Positions 1 through 13,070 of a DNA stretch of 64,000 bases are shown piece after piece. Made by a program: the position numbers and the translations under genes. The stretch lies in assembly GCF_910591885.1 (NCBI RefSeq), contig NW_025963585.1, positions 124,001 through 188,000 of the forward strand. Direction: 5' to 3'. The notes below the pieces were generated by a model that was not told the origin of the DNA, ran no database searches, and was given only the letters and a program-made list of their open reading frames with translations. Positions within the stretch are counted from its first letter, which is position 1, and each line of letters begins with the position of its first letter. Source of the stretch: Bombus terrestris. Taxonomy: Eukaryota > Arthropoda > Insecta > Hymenoptera > Apidae.

Positions 1-650
1 GTCCCACGTTTTCCCACGTTGTCCCACGTTGTCCCACGTTGTCCCACGTTGTCCCACGTTGTCCCACGTTGTCCCACGTTGTCCCACGTTGTCCCACGTT
101 GTCCCACGTTGTCCCACGTTGTCCCACGTTGTCCCACGTTGTCCCACGTTGTCCCACGTTGTCCCACGATGTCCCACGTTGTCCCACGTTGTCCCACGTT
201 GTCCCACGTTGTCCCACGGTGTCCAACGATGTCCAACGGTGTCCAACGGTGTGCCACGGTGTCCAACGGTGTCCCACGTTGTCCCACGTTGTCCCACGTT
301 GTCCCACGTTGTCCCACGTTGTCCCACGATGTCCCACGTTGTCCCACGTTGTCCGACGTTGTCCCACGTTGTCCCACGTTGTCCCACGTTGTCCCACGGT
401 GTCCCACGATGTCCCACGTTGTCCCACGTTGTCCCACGTTGTCCCACGATGTCCCACGTTGTCCCACGTTGTCCCACGGTGTCCAACGATGTCCAACGGT
501 GTCCAGCGATGTCCAACGGTGTCCCACGTTGTCCCACGTTTTCCCACGTTGTCCCACTTTGTCCCACGTTGTCCCACGTTGTCCCACGTTGTCCCACGTT
601 GTCCCACGTTGTCCCACGTTGTCCCACGGTGTCCAACGATGTCCAACGGT

Positions 651-870
651 GTCCAGCGATGTCCAACGGTGTCCCACGTTGTCCCACGTTTTCCCACGTT
701 GTCCCACGTTGTCCCACGGTGTCCAACGATGTCCAACGATGTCCAACGGTGTCCCACGTTGTCCCACGTTGTTCCATGGTTTCCCACGTTGTCCCACGTT
801 GTCCCACGTTGTCCCACGGTGTCCAACGATGTCCAACGGTGTCCAACGGTGTCCAACGGTGTCCAACGGT
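651..870. repeat. 220-bp core module, copy 1
   Basis: The core module is read by its landmarks: H at +0, G at +40, B at +60, two C at +70 and +80, F at +120, G at +130, B at +160, C at +170, and four D from +180 to +219, with A or D elsewhere. This copy is followed by five A and an E at +270, as in the N-branch copies, but it leaves that pattern before N and reaches J at 971. A broken start of the same module lies at 501 (H), where the unit at 551 reads GTCCCACTTT and the order then diverges. Confidence 0.9.
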
Positions 871-1880
871 GTCCCACGTTGTCCCACGTTGTCCCACGTT
901 GTCCCACGTTGTCCCACGTTGTCCCACGATGTCCCACGTTGTCCCACGTTGTCCCACGTTGTCCCACGTTGTCCCACGTGGTCCCACGTTGTCCCACGTT
1001 GTCCCACGGTGTCCAACGGTGTCCCACGTTGTCCCACGTTGTCCCACGTTGTCCCACGTGGTCCCACGTTGTCCCACGTTGTCCCACGGTGTCCAACGAT
1101 GTCCAACGGTGTCCCACGTTGTCCAACGGTGTCCCACGTTGTCCCACGTTGTCCCACGTTGTCCCACGTTGTCCCACGATGTCCCACGTTGTCCCACGTT
1201 GTCCCACGTTGTCCCACGTTGTCCCACGTTGTCCCACGTTGTCACACGTTGTCCCACGTTGTCCCACGTTGTCCCACGTTGTCCCCCGTTGTCCCACGGT
1301 GTCCAACGATGTCCAACGGTGTCCAACGGTGTCCCACGGTGTCCAACGGTGTCCCACGTTGTCCCACGTTGTCCCACGTTGTCCCACGTTGTCCCACGTT
1401 GTCCCACGTTGTCCAACGATGTCCAACGGTGTCCCACGTTGTCCCACGTTGTTCCATGGTTTCCCACGTTGTCCCACGTTGTCCCACGTTGTCCCACGGT
1501 GTCCAACGATGTCCAACGGTGTCGTACGGTGTCCAACGGTGTCCAACGGTGTCCCACGTTGTCCCACGTTGTCCCACGTTGTCCCACGATGTCCCACGTT
1601 GTCCCACGTTGTCCCACGTTGTCCCACGTTGTCCCACGTTGTCCCACGTTGTCCCACGGTGTCCAACGATGTCCAAAGGTGTCCAACGGTGTCCAACGGT
1701 GTCCAACGATGTCCAACGGTGTCCCACGTTGTCCCACGTTGTCCCACGTTGTCCCACGTTGTCCCACGTTGTCCCACGTTGTCCCACGTTGTCCCACGTT
1801 GTCCCACGTTGTCCCACGTTGTCCCACGATGTCCCACGTTGTCCCACGTTGTCCCACGTTGTCCCACGTTGTCCCACGAT

Positions 1881-2200
1881 GTCCAACGATGTCCAACGAT
1901 GTCCAACGGTGTCCAACGATGTCCAACGGTGTCCAACGATGTCCAACGGTGTCCAACGATGTCCAACGATGTCCAACGGTGTCCCACGATGTCCAACGAT
2001 GTCCAACGATGTCCAACGGTGTCCAACGGTGTCCAACGGTGTCCCACGGTGTCCAACGGTGTCCCACGTTGTCCCACGTTGTCCCACGTTGTCCCACGAT
2101 GTCCCACGTTGTCCAACGGTGTCCAACGGTGTCCAACGATGTCCAACGATGTCCAACGGTGTCCCACGATGTCCAACGATGTCCAACGATGTCCAACGGT
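1881..2200. repeat. C/D-rich stretch near the left edge
   Basis: Mostly C and D units with single E units, and a four-A, E, A interruption. The right half has the same order as the modules at 23 kb and 54 kb. Confidence 0.85.
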
Positions 2201-2900
2201 GTCCCACGTTGTCCCACGTTGTCCCACGTTGTCCCACGTTGTCCCACGGTGTCCAACGATGTCCAACGATGTCCAACGGTGTCCAACGGTGTCCCACGGT
2301 GTCCAACGGTGTCCCACGTTGTCCCACGTTGTCCCACGTTGTCCCACGTTGTCCAACGATGTCCAACGGTGTCCCACGTTGTCCCACGTTGTTCCATGGT
2401 TTCCCACGTTGTCCCACGTTGTCCCTCGTTGTCCCACGTTGTCCCACGTTGTCCCACGGTGTCCCACGGTGTCCAACGATGTCCAACGGTGTCCCACGTT
2501 GTCCCACGTTGTCCCACGTGGTCCCACGTTGTCCCACGTTGTCCCACGGTGTCCAACGATGTCCAACGGTGTCCCACGTTGTCCAACGGTGTCCCACGTT
2601 GTCCCACGTTGTCCCACGTTGTCCCACGTTGTCCCACGTTGTCCCACGTTGTCCCACGGTGTCCAACGGTGTCCAACGATGTCCCACGTTGTCCCACGTT
2701 GTCCCACGTTGTCCCACGTTGTCCCACGATGTCCCACGTTGTCCCACGTTGTCCCACGTTGTCCCACGTTGTCCCACGTTGTCCCACGTTGTCCCACGTT
2801 GTCCCACGTTGTCCCACGTTGTCCCACGTTGTCCCACGTTGTCCCACGTTGTCCCACGTTGTCCCACGTTGTCCCACGTTGTCCCACGTTGTCCCACGTT

Positions 2901-4720
2901 GTCCAACGGTGTCCAACGATGTCCAACGGTGTCCAGCGATGTCCAACGGTGTCCCACGTTGTCCCACGTTTTCCCACGTTGTCCCACGTTGTCCCACGGT
3001 GTCCAACGATGTCCAACGATGTCCAACGGTGTCCCACGTTGTCCCACGTTGTTCCATGGTTTCCCACGTTGTCCCACGTTGTCCCACGTTGTCCCACGGT
3101 GTCCAACGATGTCCAACGGTGTCCAACGGTGTCCAACGGTGTCCAACGGTGTCCCACGTTGTCCCACGTTGTCCCACGTTGTCCCACGTTGTCCCACGTT
3201 GTCCCACGATGTCCCACGTTGTCCCACGTTGTCCCACGTTGTCCCACGGTGTCCAACAATGTCCAACGGTGTCCCACGTTGTCCAACGGTGTCCCACGTT
3301 GTCCCACGTTGTCCCACGTTGTCCCACGTTGTCCCACGATGTCCCACGTTGTCCCACGTTGTCCCACGTTGTCCCACGTTGTCCCACGTTGTCCCACGTT
3401 GTCCCACGTTGTCCCACGTTGTCCCACGTTGTCCCACGGTGTCCAACGATGTCCAACGGTGTCCAACGGTGTCCCACGGTGTCCAACGGTGTCCCACGTT
3501 GTCCCACGTTGTCCCACGTTGTCCCACGTTGTCCCACGTTGTCCCACGTTGTCCCACGTTGTCCGACGATGTCCAACGGTGTCCCACGTTGTCCCACGTT
3601 GTTCCATGGTTTCCCACGTTGTCCCACGTTGTCCCACGTTGTCCCACGGTGTCCAACGATGTCCAACGGTGTCCAACGGTGTCCAACGGTGTCCAACGGT
3701 GTCCAACGGTGTCCCACGTTGTCCCACGTTGTCCCACGTTGTCCCACGGTGTCCAACGATGTCCAACGGTGTCCCACGGTGTCCCACGTTGTCCCACGTT
3801 GTCCCACGTTGTACCACGTTGTCCCACGATGTCCCACGTTGTCCCACGTTGTCCCACGTTGTCCCACGTTGTCCCACGTTGTCCCACGTTGTCCCACGTT
3901 GTCCCACGTTGTCCCACGTTGTCCCACGTTGTCCCACGTTGTCCCACGTTGTCCCACGTTGTCCCACGTTGTCCCACGGTGTCCAACGGTGTCCAACGAT
4001 GTCCCACGTTGTCCCACGTTGTCCCACGTTGTCCCACGGTGTCCAACGATGTCCAACGGTGTCCAGCGATGTCCAACGGTGTCCCACGTTGTCCCACGTT
4101 GTCCCACGGTGTCCAACGATGTCCAACGGTGTCCAACGGTGTCCAACGGTGTCCAACGGTGTCCCACGTTGTCCCACGTTGTCCCACGTTGTCCCACGAT
4201 GTCCCACGTTGTCCCACGTTGTCCCACGTTGTCCCACGTTGTCCCACGTTGTCCCACGTTGTCCCACGTTGTCCCACGTTGTCCCACGTTGTCCCACGTT
4301 GTCCGACGATGTCCAACGGTGTCCCACGTTGTCCCACGTTGTTCCATGGTTTCCCACGTTGTCCCACGTTGTCCCACGTTGTCCCACGGTGTCCAACGAT
4401 GTCCAACGGTGTCCAACGGTGTCCAACGGTGTCCAACGGTGTCCAACGGTGTCCCACGTTGTCCCACGTTGTCCCACGTTGTCCCACGGTGTCCAACGAT
4501 GTCCCACGGTGTCCCACGTTGTCCCACGTTGTCCCACGTTGTCCCACGTTGTCCCACGTTGTCCCACGATGTCCCACGTTGTCCCACGTTGTCCCACGTT
4601 GTCCCACGTTGTCCCACGTTGTCCCACGTTGTCCCACGTTGTCCCACGTTGTCCCACGTTGTCCCACGTTGTCCCACGTTGTCCCACGTTGTCCCACGGT
4701 TTCCAACGGTGTCCAACGAT
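2901..4720. repeat. Left higher-order repeat, first copy
   Basis: Unit order from 2901 matches 5221 onward. The first 860 bp align at a constant offset of 2,320 bp (H at 2931/5251, N at 3251/5571, L at 3561/5881). The offset then grows to 2,430-2,440 bp (H at 4061/6491, L at 4301/6741, unit TTCCAACGGT at 4701/7141), so the second copy carries about 120 bp more, all in whole units. Confidence 0.9.
2931..3150. repeat. 220-bp core module, N-branch copy
   Basis: All core landmarks are present. The continuation is five A, E at +270, three A, B at +310 and N (GTCCAACAAT) at +320 (3251). This continuation defines the N branch. Confidence 0.92.
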
Positions 4721-5220
4721 GTCCCACGTTGTCCCACGTTGTCCCACGTTGTCCCACGTTGTCCCACGATGTCCCACGTTGTCCCACGTTGTCCCACGTT
4801 GTCCCACGTTGTCCCACGTTGTCCCACGTTGTCCCACGTTGTCCCACGTTGTCCCACGTTGTCCCACGGTGTCCAACGATGTCCAACGGTGTCCCACGTT
4901 GTCCAACGGTGTCCCACGTTGTCCCACGTTGTCCCACGTTGTCCCACGTTGTCCCACGTTGTCCCACGTTGTCCCACGTTGTCCCACGTTGTCCCACGTT
5001 GTCCCACGTTGTCCCACGTTGTCCCACGTTGTCCCACGTTGTCCCACGTTGTCCCACGGTGTCCAACGGTGTCCAACGATGTCCCACGTTGTCCCACGTT
5101 GTCCCACGTTGTCCCACGATGTCCCACGTTGTCCCACGTTGTCCCACGTTGTCCCACGTTGTCCCACGTTGTCCCCCGTTGTCCCACGTTGTCCCACGTT
5201 GTCCCACGTTGTCCCACGTT

Positions 5221-7160
5221 GTCCAACGGTGTCCAACGATGTCCAACGGTGTCCAGCGATGTCCAACGGTGTCCCACGTTGTCCCACGTTTTCCCACGTT
5301 GTCCCACGTTGTCCCACGGTGTCCAACGATGTCCAACGATGTCCAACGGTGTCCCACGTTGTCCCACGTTGTTCCATGGTTTCCCACGTTGTCCCACGTT
5401 GTCCCACGTTGTCCCACGGTGTCCAACGATGTCCAACGGTGTCCAACGGTGTCCAACGGTGTCCAACGGTGTCCCACGTTGTCCCACGTTGTCCCACGTT
5501 GTCCCACGTTGTCCCACGTTGTCCCACGATGTCCCACGTTGTCCCACGTTGTCCCACGTTGTCCCACGGTGTCCAACAATGTCCAACGGTGTCCCACGTT
5601 GTCCAACGGTGTCCCACGTTGTCCCACGTTGTCCCACGTTGTCCCACGTTGTCCCACGATGTCCCACGTTGTCCCACGTTGTCCCACGTTGTCCCACGTT
5701 GTCCCACGTTGTCCCACGTTGTCCCACGTTGTCCCACGTTGTCCCACGTTGTCCCACGGTGTCCAACGATGTCCAACGGTGTCCAACGGTGTCCCACGGT
5801 GTCCAACGGTGTCCCACGTTGTCCCACGTTGTCCCACGTTGTCCCACGTTGTCCCACGTTGTCCCACGTTGTCCCACGTTGTCCGACGATGTCCAACGGT
5901 GTCCCACGTTGTCCCACGTTGTTCCATGGTTTCCCACGTTGTCCCACGTTGTCCCACGTTGTCCCACGGTGTCCAACGATGTCCAACGGTGTCCAACGGT
6001 GTCCAACGGTGTCCAACGGTGTCCAACGGTGTCCCACGTTGTCCCACGTTGTCCCACGTTGTCCCACGGTGTCCAACGCTGTCCAACGGTGTCCCACGTT
6101 GTCCCACGTTGTCCCACGTTGTCCCACGTTGTCCCACGTTGTCCCACGATGTCCCACGTTGTCCCACGTTGTCCCACGTTGTCCCACGTTGTCCCACGTT
6201 GTCCCACGTTGTCCCACGTTGTCCCACGTTGTCCCACGTTGTCCCACGTTGTCCCACGTTGTCCCACGTTGTCCCACGTTGTCCCACGTTGTCCCACGGT
6301 GTCCAACGGTGTCCAACGATGTCCCACGTTGTCCCACGTTGTCCCACGTTGTCCCACGTTGTCCCACGATGTCCCACGTTGTCCCACGTTGTCCCACGTT
6401 GTCCCACGTTGTCCCACGTTGTCCCACGTTGTCCCACGTTGTCCCACGTTGTCCCACGTTGTCCCACGGTGTCCAACGATGTCCAACGGTGTCCAGCGAT
6501 GTCCAACGGTGTCCCACGTTGTCCCACGTTGTCCCACGGTGTCCAACGATGTCCAACGGTGTCCAACGGTGTCCAACGGTGTCCAACGGTGTCCCACGTT
6601 GTCCCACGTTGTCCCACGTTGTCCCACGATGTCCCACGTTGTCCCACGTTGTCCCACGTTGTCCCACGTTGTCCCACGTTGTCCCACGTTGTCCCACGTT
6701 GTCCCACGTTGTCCCACGTTGTCCCACGTTGTCCCACGTTGTCCGACGATGTCCAACGGTGTCCCACGTTGTCCCACGTTGTTCCATGGTTTCCCACGTT
6801 GTCCCACGTTGTCCCACGTTGTCCCACGGTGTCCAACGATGTCCAACGGTGTCCAACGGTGTCCAACGGTGTCCAACGGTGTCCAACGGTGTCCCACGTT
6901 GTCCCACGTTGTCCCACGTTGTCCCACGGTGTCCAACGATGTCCAACGGTGTCCCACGTTGTCCCACGTTGTCCCACGTTGTCCCACGTTGTCCCACGTT
7001 GTCCCACGATGTCCCACGTTGTCCCACGTTGTCCCACGTTGTCCCACGATGTCCCACGTTGTCCCACGTTGTCCCACGTTGTCCCACGTTGTCCCACGTT
7101 GTCCCACGTTGTCCCACGTTGTCCCACGTTGTCCCACGGTTTCCAACGGTGTCCAACGAT
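5221..7160. repeat. Left higher-order repeat, second copy
   Basis: Partner of 2901-4720. The shared private unit TTCCAACGGT (7141 here, 4701 there) shows common descent rather than parallel mutation. One difference is GTCCAACGCT at 6071 where the first copy has a C unit. A partial third copy follows: 7741-8040 repeats the D-F-G to N segment at an offset of about 2.4 kb, with N at 7981, and another N lies at 8411. Confidence 0.88.
5251..5470. repeat. 220-bp core module, N-branch copy
   Basis: Same order as the copy at 2931, with N at +320 (5571). It lies 2,320 bp downstream of that copy. Confidence 0.92.
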
Positions 7161-7330
7161 GTCCCACGTTGTCCCACGTTGTCCCACGTTGTCCCACGTT
7201 GTCCCACGATGTCCCACGTTGTCCCACGTTGTCCCACGTTGTCCCACGTTGTCCCACGTTGTCCCACGTTGTCCCACGTTGTCCCACGTTGTCCCACGTT
7301 GTCCCACGGTGTCCAACGATGTCCAACGGT

Positions 7331-7550
7331 GTCCAGCGATGTCCAACGGTGTCCCACGTTGTCCCACGTTTTCCCACGTTGTCCCACGTTGTCCCACGGT
7401 GTCCAACGATGTCCAACGATGTCCAACGGTGTCCCACGTTGTCCCACGTTGTTCCATGGTTTCCCACGTTGTCCCACGTTGTCCCACGTTGTCCCACGGT
7501 GTCCAACGATGTCCAACGGTGTCCAACGGTGTCCAACGGTGTCCAACGGT
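7331..7550. repeat. 220-bp core module, I-branch copy lacking I
   Basis: The core is intact. E units at +250 (7581) and +300 (7631) are those of the I branch, but the unit expected to be I at +350 is plain consensus. About 190 bp after the core, D-A-A-F-G at 7741 starts an N-type ending (N at 7981), so both endings lie side by side. Confidence 0.85.
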
Positions 7551-9220
7551 GTCCCACGTTGTCCCACGTTGTCCCACGTTGTCCCACGATGTCCCACGTT
7601 GTCCCACGTTGTCCCACGTTGTCCCACGTTGTCCCACGATGTCCCACGTTGTCCCACGTTGTCCCACGTTGTCCCACGTTGTCCCACGTTGTCCCACGTT
7701 GTCCCACGTTGTCCCACGTTGTCCCACGTTGTCCCACGTTGTCCAACGGTGTCCCACGTTGTCCCACGTTGTTCCATGGTTTCCCACGTTGTCCCACGTT
7801 GTCCCACGTTGTCCCACGGTGTCCAACGATGTCCAACGGTGTCCAACGGTGTCCAACGGTGTCCAACGGTGTCCCACGTTGTCCCACGTTGTCCCACGTT
7901 GTCCCACGTTGTCCCACGTTGTCCCACGTTGTCCCACGATGTCCCACGTTGTCCCACGTTGTCCCACGTTGTCCCACGGTGTCCAACAATGTCCAACGGT
8001 GTCCCACGTTGTCCAACGGTGTCCCACGTTGTCCCACGATGTCCCACGTTGTCCCACGTTGTCCCACGTTGTCCCACGTTGTCCCACGTTGTCCCACGTT
8101 GTCCCACGTTGTCCCACGTTGTCCCACGTTGTCCCACGTTGTCCCACGTTGTCCCACGGTGTCCAACGATGTCCAACGGTGTCCAACGGTGTCCCACGGT
8201 GTCCAACGATGTCCAACGGTGTCCCACGTTGTCCTACGTTGTCCCACGTTGTCACACGTTGTCCCACGTTGTCCCACGATGTCCCACGTTGTCCCACGTT
8301 GTCCCACGTTGTCCCACGTTGTCCCACGTTGTCCCACGTTGTCCCACGTTGTCCCACGTTGTCCCACGATGTCCCACGTTGTCCCACGTTGTCCCACGTT
8401 GTCCCACGGTGTCCAACAATGTCCAACGGTGTCCCACGTTGTCCAACGGTGTCCCACGTTGTCCCACGATGTCCCACGTTGTCCCACGTTGTCCCACGTT
8501 GTCCCACGTTGTCCCACGGTGTCCAACGATGTCCAACGGTGTCCCACGTTGTCCCACGTTGTCCCACGTTGTCCCACGTTGTCCCACGGTGTCCAACGAT
8601 GTCCAACGATGTCCAACGGTGTCCCACGTTGTCCCACGTTGTTCCATGGTTTCCCACGTTGTCCCACGTTGTCCCACGTTGTCCCACGGTGTCCAACGAT
8701 GTCCAACGGTGTCCAACGGTGTCCAACGGTGTCCAACGGTGTCCCACGTTGTCCCACGTTGTCCCACGTTGTCCCACGATGTCCCACGTTGTCCCACGTT
8801 GTCCCACGTTGTCCCACGTTGTCCCACGTTGTCCCACGTTGTCCCACGTTGTCCCACGTTGTCCCACGTTGTCCCACGTTGTCCGACGATGTCCAACGGT
8901 GTCCCACGTTGTCCCACGTTGTTCCATGGTTTCCCACGTTGTCCCACGTTGTCCCACGTTGTCCCACGGTGTCCAACGATGTCCAACGGTGTCCAACGGT
9001 GTCCAACGGTGTCCAACGGTGTCCAACGGTGTCCCACGTTGTCCCACGTTGTCCCACGTTGTTCCATGGTTTCCCACGTTGTCCCACGTTGTCCCACGTT
9101 GTCCCACGGTGTCCAACGATGTCCCACGTTGTCCCACGATGTCCCACGTTGTCCCACGTTGTCCCACGTTGTCCCACGTTGTCCCACGTTGTCCCACGGT
9201 GTCCAACGATGTCCAACGGT

Positions 9221-9440
9221 GTCCAGCGATGTCCAACGGTGTCCCACGTTGTCCCACGTTTTCCCACGTTGTCCCACGTTGTCCCACGGTGTCCAACGAT
9301 GTCCAACGATGTCCAACGGTGTCCCACGTTGTCCCACGTTGTTCCATGGTTTCCCACGTTGTCCCACGTTGTCCCACGTTGTCCCACGGTGTCCAACGAT
9401 GTCCAACGGTGTCCAACGGTGTCCAACGGTGTCCAACGGT
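9221..9440. repeat. 220-bp core module, I-branch copy
   Basis: The core is intact. E at +250 and +300 and I (GTCCGACGTT) at +360 (9581) define the I branch. GTGCCACGTT follows 230 bp after I, at 9811; the same 230-bp spacing recurs at 13201/13431, 26191/26421 and 32496/32726. Confidence 0.92.
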
Positions 9441-10590
9441 GTCCCACGTTGTCCCACGTTGTCCCACGTTGTCCCACGATGTCCCACGTTGTCCCACGTT
9501 GTCCCACGTTGTCCCACGTTGTCCCACGATGTCCCACGTTGTCCCACGTTGTCCCACGTTGTCCCACGTTGTCCCACGTTGTCCGACGTTGTCCCACGTT
9601 GTCCCACGTTGTCCCACGTTGTCCCACGTTGTCCCACGTTGTCCCACGTTGTCCCACGGTGTCCAACGATGTCCAACGGTGTCCAACGGTGTCCCACGTT
9701 GTCCCACGTTGTCCCACGTTGTCCCACGTTGTCCCACGTTGTCCCACGTTGTCCCACGTTGTCCCACGTTGTCCAACGATGTCCAACGGTGTCCCACGTT
9801 GTCCCACGTTGTGCCACGTTGTCCCACGTTGTCCCACGTTGTCCCACGTTGTCCCACGTTGTCCCACGTTGTCCCACGTTGTCCCACGTTGTCCCACGTT
9901 GTCCCACGTTGTCCCACGTTGTCCCACGATGTCCCACGTTGTCCCACGTTGTCCCACGTTGTCCCACGTTGTCCCACGTTGTCCCACGTTGTCCCACGTT
10001 GTCCCACGTTGTCCCACGTTGTCCAACGATGTCCAACGGTGTCCCACGTTGTCCCACGTTGTCCCACGTTGTCCCACGATGTCCCACGTTGTCCCACGTT
10101 GTCCCACGTTGTCCCACGTTGTCCCACGTTGTCCCACGTTGTCCCACGTTCTCCCACGTTGTCCCACGTTGTCCCACGTTGTCCCACGGTGTCCAACGAT
10201 GTCCAACGGTGTCCAACGGTGTCCCACGGTGTCCAACGGTGTCCCACGTTGTCCCACGTTGTCCCACGTTGTCCCACGTTGTCCCACGTTGTCCCACGTT
10301 GTCCCACGTTGTCCCACGTTGTCCAACGATGTCCAACGGTGTCCCACGTTGTCCCACGTTGTTCCATGGTTTCCCACGTTGTCCCACGTTGTCCCACGTT
10401 GTCCCACGGTGTCCAACGATGTCCAACGGTGTCCAACGGTGTCCCACGTTGTCCCACGTTGTCCCACGGTGTCCAACGATGTCCAACGGTGTCCCACGTT
10501 GTCCAACGATGTCCAACGGTGTCCCACGTTGTCCCACGTTGTCCCACGTTGTCCCACGTTGTCCCACGGTGTCCAACGATGTCCAACGGT

Positions 10591-10810
10591 GTCCAGCGAT
10601 GTCCAACGGTGTCCCACGTTGTCCCACGTTTTCCCACGTTGTCCCACGTTGTCCCACGGTGTCCAACGATGTCCAACGATGTCCAACGGTGTCCCACGTT
10701 GTCCCACGTTGTTCCATGGTTTCCCACGTTGTCCCACGTTGTCCCACGTTGTCCCACGGTGTCCAACGATGTCCAACGGTGTCCAACGGTGTCCAACGGT
10801 GTCCAACGGT
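10591..10810. repeat. 220-bp core module, N-branch copy with a private change downstream
   Basis: The core is intact and N lies at +320 (10911). The E unit normally 80 bp after N is here GTCCCACGAA (10991), a single change that occurs nowhere else I saw. Confidence 0.9.
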
Positions 10811-11340
10811 GTCCCACGTTGTCCCACGTTGTCCCACGTTGTCCCACGTTGTCCCACGTTGTCCCACGATGTCCCACGTTGTCCCACGTTGTCCCACGTT
10901 GTCCCACGGTGTCCAACAATGTCCAACGGTGTCCCACGTTGTCCAACGGTGTCCCACGTTGTCCCACGTTGTCCCACGTTGTCCCACGTTGTCCCACGAA
11001 GTCCCACGTTGTCCCACGTTGTCCCACGTTGTCCCACGTTGTCCCACGTTGTCCCACGTTGTCCCACGTTGTCCCACGTTGTCCCACGTTGTCCCACGTT
11101 GTCCCACGTTGTCCCACGGTGTCCAACGATGTCCAACGGTGTCCAACGGTGTCCCACGGTGTCCAACGGTGTCCCACGTTGTCCCACGTTGTCCCACGTT
11201 GTCCCACGTTGTCCCACGTTGTCCCACGTTGTCCCACGTTGTCCGACGATGTCCAACGGTGTCCCACGTTGTCCCACGTTGTTCCATGGTTTCCCACGTT
11301 GTCCCACGTTGTCCCACGTTGTCCCACGGTGTCCAACGAT

Positions 11341-11610
11341 GTCCAACGGTGTCCAACGATGTCCAACGATGTCCAACGGTGTCCCACGATGTCCAACGAT
11401 GTCCAACGATGTCCAACGGTGTCCAACGGTGTCCAACGGTGTCCCACGGTGTCCAACGGTGTCCCACGTTGTCCCACGTTGTCCCACGTTGTCCCACGTT
11501 GTCCCACGATGTCCCACGTTGTCCAACGGTGTCCAACGGTGTCCAACGATGTCCAACGATGTCCAACGGTGTCCCACGATGTCCAACGATGTCCAACGAT
11601 GTCCAACGGT
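11341..11610. repeat. C/D-rich stretch at 11.3 kb
   Basis: The right part of the C/D-rich module (D, C, C, D, E, C, C, then three D, B, D, four A, E, A, two D). GTCCCACCTT at 11631 lies just after it. Confidence 0.85.
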
Positions 11611-12840
11611 GTCCCACGTTGTCCCACGTTGTCCCACCTTGTCCCACGTTGTCCCACGGTGTCCAACGATGTCCAACGATGTCCAACGGTGTCCAACGGT
11701 GTCCCACGGTGTCCAACGGTGTCCCACGTTGTCCCACGTTGTCCCACGTTGTCCCACGTTGTCCCACGTTGTCCCACGTTGTCCCACGTTGTCCAACGAT
11801 GTCCAACGGTGTCCCACGTTGTCCCACGTTGTTCCATGGTTTCCCACGTTGTCCCACGTTGTCCCACGTTGTCCCACGTTGTCCCACGTTGTCCCACGGT
11901 GTCCCACGGTGTCCAACGATGTCCAACGGTGTCCCACGTTGTCCCACGTTGTCCCACGTTGTCCCACGTTGTCCCACGTTGTCCCACGATGTCCCACGTT
12001 GTCCCACGGTGTCCCACGTTGTCCCACGTTGTCCCACGTTGTCCCACGTTGTCCCACGTTGTCCCACGTGGTCCCACGTTGTCCCACGTTGTCCCACGGT
12101 GTCCAACGATGTCCAACGGTGTCCCACGTTGTCCAACGGTGTCCCACGTTGTCCCACGTTGTCCCACGTTGTCCCACGTTGTCCCACGATGTCCCACGTT
12201 GTCCCACGTTGTCCCACGTTGTCCCACGTTGTCCCACGTTGTCCCACGTTCTCCCACGTTGTCCCACGTTGTCCCACGTTGTCCCACGGTGTCCAACGAT
12301 GTCCAACGGTGTCCAACGGTGTCCCACGGTGTCCAACGGTGTCCCACGTTGTCCCACGTTGTCCCACGTTGTCCCACGTTGTCCCACGTTGTCCCACGTT
12401 GTCCCACGTTGTCCAACGATGTCCAACGGTGTCCCACGTTGTCCCACGTTGTTCCATGGTTTCCCACGTTGTCCCACGTTGTCCCACGTTGTCCCACGTT
12501 GTCCCACGTTGTCCCACGATGTCCCACGTTGTCCCACGTTGTCCCACGTTGTCCCACGATGTCCCACGTTGTCCCACGTTGTCCCACGTTGTCCCACGTT
12601 GTCCCACGTTGTCCCACGTTGTCCCACGTTGTCCCACGTTGTCCCACGGTGTCCAACGGTGTCCAACGATGTCCCACGTTGTCCCACGTTGTCCCACGTT
12701 GTCCCACGTTGTCCCACGTTGTCCCACGTTGTCCCACGTTGTCCCACGTTGTCCCACGTTGTCCCACGTTGTCCCACGTTGTCCCACGTTGTCCCACGTT
12801 GTCCCACGTTGTCCCACGGTGTCCAACGATGTCCAACGGT

Positions 12841-13070
12841 GTCCAGCGATGTCCAACGGTGTCCCACGTTGTCCCACGTTTTCCCACGTTGTCCCACGTT
12901 GTCCCACGGTGTCCAACGATGTCCAACGATGTCCAACGGTGTCCCACGTTGTCCCACGTTGTTCCATGGTTTCCCACGTTGTCCCACGTTGTCCCACGTT
13001 GTCCCACGTTGTCCCACGGTGTCCAACGATGTCCAACGGTGTCCAACGGTGTCCAACGGTGTCCAACGGT
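12841..13070. repeat. Core module, I-branch copy with one extra unit
   Basis: The landmarks are those of the core, but one extra A unit after the F-G pair makes it 230 bp. I lies at 13201 and GTGCCACGTT at 13431. The spacing to the copy at 9221 is 3,620 bp. Confidence 0.9.
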
